NCBI GenBank assembly: GCA_020634335.1
Contig: JACKBY010000024.1
Coordinates: forward strand, 1-51,737
DNA: 51,737 nucleotides
Direction of reading: 5' to 3'
DNA from: Promineifilum sp.
GTDB taxonomy: Bacteria > Chloroflexota > Anaerolineae > Promineifilales > Promineifilaceae
Shown: one piece after another, positions 14,627 through 24,118 of the stretch
Layout of the letters: every line of letters starts with the position of its first letter
Numbering within the stretch: position 1 is the stretch's first letter
Translations under genes and position numbers: made by a program
The notes under the pieces: model-generated
Databases searched by the model: none
What the model was told of the DNA's origin: nothing
What the model saw: only the letters and a program-made list of their open reading frames with translations

Positions 14627-17600
14627 ATGAAAACGCTGGCCCAGTACGAATCCGAATTGTCGTCGATAGTGCCCTCGATCACCCTGTTGGGGCAACTCAG
14701 CTACGATCAGGCCCATCTGCTCGAACTGCGGGCGGCGCTGGGGCCGCTATTCGCCGACTCGCCGGCCGAAGGCCTGAAGGATATCCGTCGGCGCTATCCC
14801 CTGACCTTCGCCCTCTACCTGGTGCTCGAGGCGCTCTATACCTATGAGGGTGGCGACTACTGGACCGGGCCGCGCCAAGCGCTGGGTCTGTCCGGGCCCC
14901 ACACGGCCGACGCCGGCCAGGCCTTTCGCGACGTGCTGCGCCGCGAGAGGCTGCCCACTTTCGAACACCTGGGCGGCCACGTCCATATCACGCCCATTCT
15001 GGCCCATGCCGGCATCCCCACCTACTGTCTCGACGACTTCTTCGACTTGCTCGATCGGGTCGACCGCCGCAACGCGCTCATCGACGTGCCCACGCTGCTG
15101 GCCGATTGGGCCGGCGACAGGTTCCCGGTGATTATCGACCGGCCGGCGCAGCGCTTCCTATTATATGGCGGCGACCTGGCCGAAGAGTTCGTCGAGCGCT
15201 GCCTGGAGCTGTGGCGCGAGGGCGGCCACGACGCGGAAACCCTGGATCTGCCCGACCGCGTCCTGGACGCTTACGACCGCTGGCGTGCCCGGCACCCCCC
15301 GCGCGGCCGGGTCGAGCCCGACGTTCGCCTGCCCGCCGCCCCCAAGCTGACTTTCGATCCGTACGGCGAAGGCGTGGCCATCCTCCTGCCGCCGGTCGTT
15401 TATGCCGCCGCCCGCGCCCCCGACTCCCTGACGTGGCGCATCGACGCCGGCGACCGCCAACGCGTCGAAACGACCTATCGCCGCCGCCTGGGCCACGAGA
15501 CCGAGTTCGTCGCTCGCGCCGCGGTGGTCAACGTCCTGACCGTTGCCCCGACCTATCGCGTGTCGGCCCTGGCCGGCGACACGCTACTCAAGTCATGGAC
15601 GCTCGACGGGCCGGGCGTGTTGCCGCTGCTGGCTTTCGACGCCGCCACCGGCGAGGTGCTGGCCGACCGGCAACGAGAGAACACGGAGGCGTACTGGATC
15701 ACACCCGGCGAGCGCCAACTGGTCTATCCTCTTCACTGCGAAGTTGACCCGCAGGCCGCGCGCAAACTGATCGAGCTGCCCTCTTCCGGCGGCGACTGGG
15801 CGAGTTTCGCCTGTGAGACGTGGCTGCTGGAGCCGGACGGCCGCCTGGACCTGACTCTGGCCGACGGCCGCCACGTCGCCTTCCGCGCCCGCAACGACCC
15901 GCCGCCGCCCCGCCCCACGCTGGACGGCCAACCGCTCCTGGCCGCCGGCATCCACGAGCGCTTCGCCCTCTACAACGGCCGCCCGCCCGATTTGCGCATC
16001 CCGCCCGGCCGCGCCGGTCACCAGCCGGAGCGCTGGCGAATCGCCATCACGCCCATCGGCGCGGCCGACCCGCCCACCCCGCGCGACTACGCCTTCGACG
16101 CCCTGCGACACCGCTACATCATCGAAGGCGATCTGATCCTGCCCTTCGACGCGCCGGAACTGCTGGGGGCCGCGCCGTTTGGGGAGTTCCACGTGCGGCT
16201 GCGCGGCCCCTATGGCCGTAAGGCGGACTTTGATTTGCGGTTTGCTCCCGGCCTGCGCTTCCAGGGCTATCCGCGCCTCCACACGGCGACCGACGGCTCC
16301 CCGTCAACCTGGCGAATCATCCACCCCGCGGGCTACGATCTGACCTCGCCGAAGACGGGGGTGATTGTGGGACCGCCGGAAGCGGCCGGCGCGGGCTTTG
16401 TGGCCCGCGCCCTCAGCCTCGCGCCCGATCTCACACGGGCTCCCCTTCGCCTGGAAACCGGGTTTGCCGGGGCAAATCCGGACGCTGGCCCCGATTCACG
16501 GCCGGCGCTGGATTTCGATCTGCCCGTCTACCGGCTGCGCTTCGGTCTACTGGAGCCGGAACGGCCCGATGACTTCCGGTGGTCAACCACGCCGCTGCGC
16601 CTGCACCCGGAGGCCCTCGAGGATCGCCACGCGGCGCTGCTGCGCATCGAACTGCCGCCGCCGCCGGGCGCGCCGGAGTTGGCCGTCGGCTGGCGGCTGG
16701 TCGACCCCGACGGGCGCGTGTTGCGTCACTCTCCGCTCCGGCACGCCGGCCGCCACCCCCAAACCGGGCTGATCGAGTGGCTCGACGCCTTCCGCGATGC
16801 CGGGCGCGTGGCCGCCCTGGAACTGCTGCTGGGCGACGGCGTCATGGACGAGGAACAGGCCGTCACGCTTGCCCACCTGCTGCCCACGCTGGAGCTGGGA
16901 CAGGTAGCCGCCACCTGGCAGAGCGACGATGACGGCGATCACCTGAGCGTCATCTGGGAAGCGGCGCAGCCCGCCCGTCGACGCCGGTTGCGCCTGTGGC
17001 CGGTCGATCGGCCGTGGGCGTCTGAGCCGTTCGTCCTGGAGGTGGCCGACGACGCGACTGATTGCATCGAATGGCGCTTGCCGCCCGGTCGGCTGCCCGC
17101 GGGGGACTATTTGGCCGAGATGGTCGTGTTCGATCCGTGGGATGCGGCCGCGGCCGAACGACCCGCGCCCGGCGCGCCCCACACCTTCCCGCTGCGGCCC
17201 GACGACATGGCGGCGGCCCTGGAGGCGGCGCTGGCCCGCGCCCGCCGCGACGAGCTGCCGGCCGAGGAAGCGCTGGCCTGGGTGCTCTACATGGCCCGCA
17301 CCGACTGCGGCGGCTCTTTGGCGCGCTTCAATATTACCCTGCGGCGCGAACGGTCGGCACTGACGATGGCGCAGCTCGTGCAATGGGCCGACGCCGTCAG
17401 GGCGCTGGGCGACGAGTCGGCCTATCGCATCGTCCAATTGGGCCTTTTTGACGGTCAATTCCTGGGCCGTCTGGCCGAACTGCCGGAGGAAACCCGCCGG
17501 GCCTATCTGGCCCACTTGCCCGACGGGCTGCAAGTTACGGTTTATCAGGCGTTGCTGCCCATCGCCACGGGCGAACCACGCCGCCGCTGTCTCCAGGCGC

Positions 17601-18187
17601 TGTGCCGCGCCGGCGACGAAACGGGCTTGCGGACGTTGCTGGGCGACGTGGCGCAAGGGACGGTCACGATCGGGGCCGCGGTTGCGGCGCTGTTGCCCGC
17701 GGCGCGGGCGGCGGCCGATTTTCTCTTCGCCGCGGGCGGCCCCACGGCCACGGAGCTGCTGGTCGCCCTGCTGAACCGCGCGCCCGACGAGCGTTTCATC
17801 GCCAAGGACAATTACCTGCGCACAAACGCCGGGCCGATGCGTGTGACCGGTATTCGCAACGCTCTGACATCGGAATGGATCGATATTTGTCCTAATAACG
17901 GCGATCCTTATCGGGTAGTGGGCCGGCTTTGGGCCGATCATCCGGGTTCGGAGCTTCTCGTGCAGATCGATCTGAATAATCGAACCATTCGGTTTCTCAA
18001 AGGCCCCGTCTATCACTGCCGGTTCACTGGACAACCAGCCTGCGATCACGTATTTATCAGTCCGCCGGCCTTGAGGCGACACTATAAACAAGCGCACAAG
18101 ATGGATTTTAGCGAGATAAAAGGAGAGAACGTGTTGACCATTGACCTGACCCAATTGATCCTGGACTCCCCTAGGGGGGGGCAATGA
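14627..18187 (+). CDS. 1186-residue protein of unknown function, DruH-position partner
   Basis: I do not recognise the domains with certainty. The ATG at 14627 follows a CAGGGA site and lies 12 bp after the helicase stop. The first 230 residues are helical. The middle is rich in beta strands and Pro, like stacked immunoglobulin-type or carbohydrate-binding-like modules. Residues about 880-1070 are helical again, and the end carries a C2H2-type zinc finger (last Cys then 12 residues then H-x4-H, near residues 1131-1160). The stop overlaps the next start by 4 bp (ATGA), so the two proteins are translationally coupled. A very large unknown protein beside a DruE-like helicase is the layout of Druantia type III, where DruH holds this place. 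The match is by size and context only. Confidence 0.75.
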   Translation: MKTLAQYESELSSIVPSITLLGQLSYDQAHLLELRAALGPLFADSPAEGLKDIRRRYPLTFALYLVLEALYTYEGGDYWTGPRQALGLSGPHTADAGQAFRDVLRRERLPTFEHLGGHVHITPILAHAGIPTYCLDDFFDLLDRVDRRNALIDVPTLLADWAGDRFPVIIDRPAQRFLLYGGDLAEEFVERCLELWREGGHDAETLDLPDRVLDAYDRWRARHPPRGRVEPDVRLPAAPKLTFDPYGEGVAILLPPVVYAAARAPDSLTWRIDAGDRQRVETTYRRRLGHETEFVARAAVVNVLTVAPTYRVSALAGDTLLKSWTLDGPGVLPLLAFDAATGEVLADRQRENTEAYWITPGERQLVYPLHCEVDPQAARKLIELPSSGGDWASFACETWLLEPDGRLDLTLADGRHVAFRARNDPPPPRPTLDGQPLLAAGIHERFALYNGRPPDLRIPPGRAGHQPERWRIAITPIGAADPPTPRDYAFDALRHRYIIEGDLILPFDAPELLGAAPFGEFHVRLRGPYGRKADFDLRFAPGLRFQGYPRLHTATDGSPSTWRIIHPAGYDLTSPKTGVIVGPPEAAGAGFVARALSLAPDLTRAPLRLETGFAGANPDAGPDSRPALDFDLPVYRLRFGLLEPERPDDFRWSTTPLRLHPEALEDRHAALLRIELPPPPGAPELAVGWRLVDPDGRVLRHSPLRHAGRHPQTGLIEWLDAFRDAGRVAALELLLGDGVMDEEQAVTLAHLLPTLELGQVAATWQSDDDGDHLSVIWEAAQPARRRRLRLWPVDRPWASEPFVLEVADDATDCIEWRLPPGRLPAGDYLAEMVVFDPWDAAAAERPAPGAPHTFPLRPDDMAAALEAALARARRDELPAEEALAWVLYMARTDCGGSLARFNITLRRERSALTMAQLVQWADAVRALGDESAYRIVQLGLFDGQFLGRLAELPEETRRAYLAHLPDGLQVTVYQALLPIATGEPRRRCLQALCRAGDETGLRTLLGDVAQGTVTIGAAVAALLPAARAAADFLFAAGGPTATELLVALLNRAPDERFIAKDNYLRTNAGPMRVTGIRNALTSEWIDICPNNGDPYRVVGRLWADHPGSELLVQIDLNNRTIRFLKGPVYHCRFTGQPACDHVFISPPALRRHYKQAHKMDFSEIKGENVLTIDLTQLILDSPRGGQ

Positions 18188-21100
18188 CCAATCTCCACCC
18201 CCTGCGCACCACCGACATGCTGCGCGAGAGCTACGAACGTTACCTCAAAACCATCTATCCCTTCCAGGATGAGCCACTCCGCGAGCGCTTTTGGGCGGCT
18301 TTGCACGGCGACCGGCAGTTGATCAACGGCCCCCTGCTGGAGGCCTCGCCACCTTACGAGACCGGCCCGTCCGTCGGTCAATTAGTGGCCGAGGGGCTGC
18401 TGGCGCCCGGCTTCCGACAACTGTGCGCCACGACCGACGCATTGCCGCTCGACCGGCCCCTCTACGCCCACCAGGCGGCGGCCGTCGCCAACGTCGTCGA
18501 TCACCCCGGCCGCCCCGGGCACAACCTGGTCGTCGCCACCGGCACCGGCTCCGGCAAGACGGAGAGCTTCCTCATCCCCATCCTCGATCATCTGCTGCGC
18601 GAAGAGGCAGCCGGCACGCTGAGCCGCCCCGGCGTGCGCGCCTTGCTGCTCTATCCGATGAACGCCCTGGCCAACGACCAGTTGCAACGGCTGCGCGGCC
18701 TGCTGCAGGGCTACCCGGCCATCACCTACGGCCGCTACACCGGCGAGACCCTGGAAGAGCGGGCCCAAGCTCTCGACGCCTTCCGCGCCCGCGAAAAGCG
18801 CGACCCGCCGCCCAACGAACTACTGTCGCGCGCGGCCATGCGCGACGCCCCGCCCCACATCCTGCTGACCAACTACGCCATGCTGGAGTACTTGCTGCTG
18901 CGCCCGCAAGACACGGAGCTGTTCGACGGCCCGACCGGTGAGCACTGGCGCTTCATCGTCGCCGACGAGGCCCACGTCTACGACGGCGCGACGGGCATCG
19001 AGGTTGGCATGTTGCTGCGGCGACTGCGCGATCGGGTGTTGCGTGGCGGCCGGGGGCTGCGCTGCATCGCCACCTCGGCCACGCTGGGGCGCGGGGCCGA
19101 AGATTTCCCCGCCGCGGCGCGCTTCGCCGCGGCGCTGTTCGACGAGCCGTTCGCGCCCGGCGACGTCTTCGCCGCCACGCGGCGCTTGCCGGCGGCCCTG
19201 GGCGACACCTGGGGCGACGGCTCGGACAAACTCTATCAGGCCCTGGCCGCGCCGGCCGGCGATGGCGAGGATGCGGTCGCGGTGGCGGCGTCTATCGCCG
19301 CCGCGGCCGAGCGGCACGGCGTCGCCGCCACCGTCGTGGACGCGGCCCGCCGCCGCCACGACGGCCCGGCTGCCCTCTACGAGGTCCTGCGCGGCGACGG
19401 CCGCCTGCGCCGCCTGCAAACGCAACTGGCCGACGGGCCGCAATTGCTGGCCGACCTGGCCGCTCCGCTTTTTCCTGCTTTGCCGCCCGAGGAAGCGCGC
19501 GAAGCGGCCGTGCGGCTGGTCGATCTGGCCGTGCAGGCCCGGCCCCACCAGGATGACCTGCCGCTGTTGCCCGCCCGCTACCACGTCTTCGCTCGCGCTC
19601 TGGAGGGGGCTTTCGTTTGCCTGCGTCGCTCGGCCCACGGCGATGGTGGCCCGCGGCTGTTTCTGGGTCGCCACGAAACCTGCCCCGATTGTGGCGCGGC
19701 CGTCTTCGAGCTGGCGACCTGCGCCCGCTGTGGCGTGGCCTATGTCGTCGGCGAATTGGAGCCGGTCGAGCGGCCCGGCGAACGAGCTTTCCGGCTGCGC
19801 CCCCTAACCGGCGACACGGCCACAGGCAGCGACGAACGGGGCTACTTCGTCCTGGAGGCCGAGGTGGCTGAAGCCAACGAGGATGATTTGGCCGAGGAAG
19901 GGGTCGAGGCGGCCGACGATGGGCAGTGGCCGGCGTGGTCGCTGTGCCTGCATTGCGGCCTGGTTGTGGAAGGTCATCAGCCGCCGCCCTGCGGCCACGA
20001 GGCGTGGCGGCCGGTGCGCCGCGCCACCTTCCGTGATGACCAGCCCGAGCGGATGGTCTGCGGCCGGTGTCGTACGCGTTCGACCGGCATTGTCTACCGT
20101 TTGCTGACCGGCCGTGATGCGCCCGTCAGCGTGCTGGCCACCCAACTCTACACCCAGTTGCCTCCCGTCCCGGCCGATGAGGACGCCTCGCGCCTCCCCG
20201 GCCAGGGGCGCAAGCTGCTCATTTTCGCCGACAGCCGCCAGGATGCCGCCTTCACCGCTCCCTATCTGGAGCGTACCGCCAACAACATTCTCTATCGCCG
20301 CCTCATTTTGGCGATGATGACCGAGGACCCGGAAGCGCGGACGGGCGAGTTGCGCATCAACAGCCTGGCCGAAATCCTGCAGCGCCGCGTGCGCGACCAG
20401 GGCGTTCTCGACGACGAGGCCGATTTTCGCCAGCGCAAGAATGAAACGCTCAAGTGGCTGACCCGCGAGTTGACCGAATCCGGCCATCTGCAGGGTCTGG
20501 AGGGGCTGGGGATGTTGCGCTTCCGCCTGGTGCGGCCCGCCGGTCTGTCTGCGCCCAGGCCGCTCCTGGACGCGCCGTGGAACCTGGCCGAATCCGAAGC
20601 CTGGGAAGTAGTGGAGCAACTGTTGGATACGGTGCGGCGGCGGGGCGGGGTGCGCTTTCCCGACGGCGTGGAGCCGACCGACGACTTCTTCGCGCCGCGC
20701 AACCGGCCCTATTTCCTGACGCGGCAACTGTCTCCGGGTAAAGCGTCCCGATCCTATGCGTTGCAGGGCTGGCTGCCGCGCCGCGGGGCCAACACGCGCA
20801 CCGAACTGCTGGAGAAGCTGCTGGCGCGTGTCGCGCCCGACATGCACGTGAGCGAACACCGTGCCGAAGCCACGCGCGTCCTGAACGGGCTGTGGGAATG
20901 GCTGCACAGCGGCCCCTGGGCCAAGGCCTGGCACACCGGGCCCAACAAGGGCGACGGCCCGGTCTACCAACTGGACGCCGACCGATGGGAATGGTCGGCC
21001 GTGGGCGACGAAGACACGGTGTGGCGTTGTGGCCGCTGCCGCCACATTGCCCCCCGGTCGTTGCGCGGCCTGTGTCCCGTCTACGGTTGCGCCGGCGAGC

Positions 21101-23160
21101 TGGAACCGGTCGGCGCGGCCGAGTTGCAGGGCGCCAACCAGCACTATCGCTACCTTTATCGTCACCTCCAGCCGGCCTTCATGACGGTCGAGGAACATAC
21201 CGCGCAATGGCGGCCCGACGCGGCGGCCGAAATCCAGAAAAAATTTATCGACGGCGCGGTCAACGTCCTGTCCTGTTCCACCACGTTCGAGTTGGGCGTC
21301 GACGTGGGCACGCTGAACGCCGTGCTGATGCGCAACGTGCCGCCGACGACGGCCAACTATGTGCAGCGGGCCGGGCGAGCGGGGCGACGCAGCCACACGG
21401 CCGCCTTCGCCCTGACCTTTGCCCAGCGCCGTTCCCACGACCTGGCCTATTACAAGGACCCGGCCAAGATGGTCGGCGGGCAGGTGCGCCCGCCGGTCAT
21501 TGCCATTCGCAACCCGGAGATCGTGCGCCGCCACATGAATTCGGTGCTCATTGCCGCCTTCCTGCGGCGCTGCGCCGACGAGCCGGGACGCTTCGGCGAG
21601 CGAGACGAGTTGCGCGTGGGGCCGTTCTTCGTGCCCGACGGCGAACGGCCCACGGGGCCGGCGTTGTTGACGGACTACCTGGCCGAGCGGCCGGAGGCGG
21701 TGCGCGCGGCGCTGCGACGCATCGTGCCCGAATCGCTCCACGTCGAATTGCGACTCGACGATTGGGGTTGGCTGGAGCAGGTGACCAACGCCGGCGACAC
21801 GGGGGTAATGGATGTGGCTGCGGCGATGATCCGCGGCGACATTGAATTGTTTCACCGGTTGGGTGTCGAGGCCGGGGCCAAAGAGACCAAGAACGGGTCG
21901 AAACTGGCCGGTTATTACTATGGCGTGGAAAACACCATCCGCCAGCGCGACCTTCTCAACGAGTTCGGCCGCCAGGGAGTGTTGCCCAAGTACGGCTTCC
22001 CGGTGGACGTGGTACCCCTGGTAACCGACTATGTGAATTCAACCGTAGCCGCCAAGATTGAGCTGCAGCGCGATCTGCGGCTGGCTATCTCCGAATTTGC
22101 GCCGGGCAGCCAACTCGTGGCTGCCAAGACGGTGTGGACGGGCGGCGGGTTGCAAAAGCAGCCGCAGCGCGAGCTGGAGGAGGTGGCCTTCGGGGTGTGC
22201 CGGGTGTGCGGTCGCTTCAACCGCAAGAAGGGCGAGGCGGCGACCCAGTGTGAGGGCTGCGGGCAACCCCTAAGGTCGATACCGGGCCAAAGCGGCAAAC
22301 TCGTCAAGCCGGAGTTCGGCTTTGTGGCCGCGCGTGTCGACAATCCCCCCCGCCCCGGCGAAACCCGCCCACCGCGCAGCTACACCTCGCAGGTCTACTT
22401 CGACCGCCGCCACGAGCCGAATCACCTGGCGGCGGATGACGACGGCCACTGGCCCACCTACCGACCGGTGGCCGAACTGAGCAACGGACGGGTGACCATC
22501 GCCCAGCGCTATTCTCGCTTTGGCGAATTGATCGTGCTGAACCATGGCCCGCGGCGGATGGGATTCGAGATTTGTCGCACGTGCGGCTTCGGCCGCCCGG
22601 CGGGCGTGAAGAAGGGCAAGAAGGCCGACGCCACCCATACCAGTCCACGCACCGGTCAACCATGCCCGGGCTATCTGGAACACCGCCACCTGGGCCACGA
22701 CTTTCTGACGGACGTGCTGGAGTTGCAGGTGAGCGGGCCGTTGGCCGTGCCCGATGTGGACGAGACAGGGAAGAGCGTGTGGCTATCGGTACTCTACGCC
22801 CTGATCGAGGGAGCGAGCGTGAAGCTGGAAATAAGGCGCAACGACCTGAACGGCACACGCTACTTTCAGGGGACGGCCGGCGTGCCGATGCTGGTGCTCT
22901 ATGATGACGTGCCCGGCGGCGCGGGCCACGTGCGCCGGGTGGCCGACGCGCTGCCGGCGGTGTTTGCGGCGGCACAGGAGCGCGTTGCCTCCTGTAGCTG
23001 TGGCCCCGAGACGGCCTGTCACGAGTGCCTGTGGAACTACTATAATCAACCCTATCACGCCCGACTGTCGCGCGGGGCGGCGGCCGAGTTTCTGCAGCTG
23101 GCTTTGGGCAACACCGTAGAGAGCGATGGCGGCGGCTTTGTTCGCGGGCAGGCGTTTTAG
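18184..23160 (+). CDS. DEAD/DEAH-box helicase with C-terminal DUF1998, DruE-like
   Basis: This 1658-residue superfamily 2 helicase has Walker A TGTGSGKTES (K125), LLYPMNALANDQ, DEAH at 261-264 and a SAT motif near 300. A second RecA lobe holds SCSTTFELGVDVG and QRAGRAGRR near 1020-1065. Cysteine pairs that could bind zinc lie near 500, 590-620, 950-970, 1340 and 1463. The end (CSCGPETACHECLWNYYNQ) is the DUF1998 Cys cluster. Length and order fit DruE of Druantia systems and the wider MrfA/YprA family; DISARM DrmB shares only the DUF1998. It overlaps the upstream gene by 4 bp. The likely role is ATP-driven translocation on foreign or damaged DNA. Homology to DruE rather than a housekeeping MrfA is inferred from size and partner. 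Confidence 0.85.
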   Translation: MTNLHPLRTTDMLRESYERYLKTIYPFQDEPLRERFWAALHGDRQLINGPLLEASPPYETGPSVGQLVAEGLLAPGFRQLCATTDALPLDRPLYAHQAAAVANVVDHPGRPGHNLVVATGTGSGKTESFLIPILDHLLREEAAGTLSRPGVRALLLYPMNALANDQLQRLRGLLQGYPAITYGRYTGETLEERAQALDAFRAREKRDPPPNELLSRAAMRDAPPHILLTNYAMLEYLLLRPQDTELFDGPTGEHWRFIVADEAHVYDGATGIEVGMLLRRLRDRVLRGGRGLRCIATSATLGRGAEDFPAAARFAAALFDEPFAPGDVFAATRRLPAALGDTWGDGSDKLYQALAAPAGDGEDAVAVAASIAAAAERHGVAATVVDAARRRHDGPAALYEVLRGDGRLRRLQTQLADGPQLLADLAAPLFPALPPEEAREAAVRLVDLAVQARPHQDDLPLLPARYHVFARALEGAFVCLRRSAHGDGGPRLFLGRHETCPDCGAAVFELATCARCGVAYVVGELEPVERPGERAFRLRPLTGDTATGSDERGYFVLEAEVAEANEDDLAEEGVEAADDGQWPAWSLCLHCGLVVEGHQPPPCGHEAWRPVRRATFRDDQPERMVCGRCRTRSTGIVYRLLTGRDAPVSVLATQLYTQLPPVPADEDASRLPGQGRKLLIFADSRQDAAFTAPYLERTANNILYRRLILAMMTEDPEARTGELRINSLAEILQRRVRDQGVLDDEADFRQRKNETLKWLTRELTESGHLQGLEGLGMLRFRLVRPAGLSAPRPLLDAPWNLAESEAWEVVEQLLDTVRRRGGVRFPDGVEPTDDFFAPRNRPYFLTRQLSPGKASRSYALQGWLPRRGANTRTELLEKLLARVAPDMHVSEHRAEATRVLNGLWEWLHSGPWAKAWHTGPNKGDGPVYQLDADRWEWSAVGDEDTVWRCGRCRHIAPRSLRGLCPVYGCAGELEPVGAAELQGANQHYRYLYRHLQPAFMTVEEHTAQWRPDAAAEIQKKFIDGAVNVLSCSTTFELGVDVGTLNAVLMRNVPPTTANYVQRAGRAGRRSHTAAFALTFAQRRSHDLAYYKDPAKMVGGQVRPPVIAIRNPEIVRRHMNSVLIAAFLRRCADEPGRFGERDELRVGPFFVPDGERPTGPALLTDYLAERPEAVRAALRRIVPESLHVELRLDDWGWLEQVTNAGDTGVMDVAAAMIRGDIELFHRLGVEAGAKETKNGSKLAGYYYGVENTIRQRDLLNEFGRQGVLPKYGFPVDVVPLVTDYVNSTVAAKIELQRDLRLAISEFAPGSQLVAAKTVWTGGGLQKQPQRELEEVAFGVCRVCGRFNRKKGEAATQCEGCGQPLRSIPGQSGKLVKPEFGFVAARVDNPPRPGETRPPRSYTSQVYFDRRHEPNHLAADDDGHWPTYRPVAELSNGRVTIAQRYSRFGELIVLNHGPRRMGFEICRTCGFGRPAGVKKGKKADATHTSPRTGQPCPGYLEHRHLGHDFLTDVLELQVSGPLAVPDVDETGKSVWLSVLYALIEGASVKLEIRRNDLNGTRYFQGTAGVPMLVLYDDVPGGAGHVRRVADALPAVFAAAQERVASCSCGPETACHECLWNYYNQPYHARLSRGAAAEFLQLALGNTVESDGGGFVRGQAF

Positions 23161-23187
23161 GGCCGTTTGGAGGCGCAGCTATGATTG

Positions 23188-23373
23188 CTAAGGTCGGGCC
23201 GCGACGACGTGGTCCATCACCAGCGCCTGCCCCCCGGCCAGATCGACGAACAGCCGCACATGGTCGAGACCGGGATCGTCTCCAAGACTGATCGTTTCGT
23301 CGAAGGCAAGGCCGACGGCGGCGGCCGGCCCAGCGAGCGGCCCGCCGGTCGAGAAGCCCGCCCTGCTGGGCAC
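23188..23373 (-). CDS. Possible small protein or gene remnant
   Basis: A 61-codon frame with a GTG start encodes a Gly/Ala/Asp-rich, protein-like sequence (DPGLDHVRLFVDLAGGQALV). It sits in the 230-bp gap between the converging helicase and repeat-protein genes. It has no clear ribosome site. It might be the tail of a lost gene. I cannot name a family. Confidence 0.22.
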   Translation of the reverse strand: MPSRAGFSTGGPLAGPAAAVGLAFDETISLGDDPGLDHVRLFVDLAGGQALVMDHVVAARP

Positions 23374-23389
23374 GGGGTCAGCCAGTCAC

Positions 23390-24043
23390 CTATTGGAAAG
23401 CAAAAGGTATCCCATCCATCTGACCAACGGCAGTGTACCCCCCTTCGGCGACGATGGCTTTCCAATGGGTAAAGCAGCCTGGATGTTTGACTGGTAGATC
23501 GCCCGGATTCACGGTTTTCTGTGGCATCACCGTGTTGGCCTCGCCGCCCACGAAGCCGTTATAGACGGTCACTGTCAATGCACTGCTCCCGGCGGTAAAG
23601 GTAACAAAATCCCCAGCAGGGCAGTTCCACTTGGGTCGAGGGTGTGGAGGGTCTGCAAAAGTCGCCAGAGGCTGCGCGGAAATAACCATGCCTCCACGCC
23701 CGCCGCCGGAAGTGGTCGGCGACACTATCGGGAAGATGGTACCCGGCGGTAGTTCCCCATGATCCCCCGGATCAACCCCCGGCAAAGGCGCGGCATCACC
23801 CGGCTCCATGGGTTCGATGACCACCGGCGGTGACACGCCCAAATTCGGCAGGGGGGCGTCCACAACCCCCGGCTCCATGGGTTCGATGACCACCGGCGGT
23901 GACACGCCTAAGTTCGGCAGGGGGGCGTCCACAACCCCCGGCTCCATGGGTTCGCTCACCGTCAGATCGAGCCGCGATGACAAGTCGTTATCCGGCTCAT
24001 CAGCGGCGAAATCGTTCAACATACCCAAATCGTCTAGCATCAT
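23390..24043 (-). CDS. Small acidic protein with 23-residue tandem repeats, unknown
   Basis: ATG at 24043 follows AAAGGAG and gives 217 residues. The longer frame to 24088 lacks a ribosome site. The N-terminus is acidic with no signal peptide (DDLGMLNDFAADEPDND). Residues about 33-78 are two exact 23-residue repeats built on EPMEPGVVDAPLPNLG, then a partial third, a Pro/Gly linker and a compact C-terminal domain of about 85 residues with one Cys pair (WNCPAG, GCFTHW). It starts 75 bp downstream of the STAND-FGE gene on the same strand. Because FGE-like domains modify or recognise partner proteins, it could be a target or effector of that neighbour. This is inference. Confidence 0.6.
   Translation of the reverse strand: MMLDDLGMLNDFAADEPDNDLSSRLDLTVSEPMEPGVVDAPLPNLGVSPPVVIEPMEPGVVDAPLPNLGVSPPVVIEPMEPGDAAPLPGVDPGDHGELPPGTIFPIVSPTTSGGGRGGMVISAQPLATFADPPHPRPKWNCPAGDFVTFTAGSSALTVTVYNGFVGGEANTVMPQKTVNPGDLPVKHPGCFTHWKAIVAEGGYTAVGQMDGIPFAFQ
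23804..23957 (-). repeat. 69-bp tandem repeat inside the small acidic protein
   Basis: Units at 23804-23872 and 23873-23941 differ at only about two positions. A partial third unit begins at 23942. The period is 23 codons, so copy-number change keeps the reading frame. Confidence 0.85.
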
Positions 24044-24118
24044 GATATTTCTCCTTTGGCACGAATGACGTGGCCGCAATCCGGCCACGCGATGGACGAT
24101 GAATGAATCGCAACAGCG

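Noticed and set aside
16583..18184. 533-codon open frame on the minus strand
   Set aside because: Antisense mirror of the 1186-residue protein gene; Gln/Arg-rich and without domain features.
19804..21855. 683-codon open frame on the minus strand
   Set aside because: Lies wholly antisense to the DruE-like helicase, whose motifs are unmistakable; composition is that of a high-GC mirror frame.
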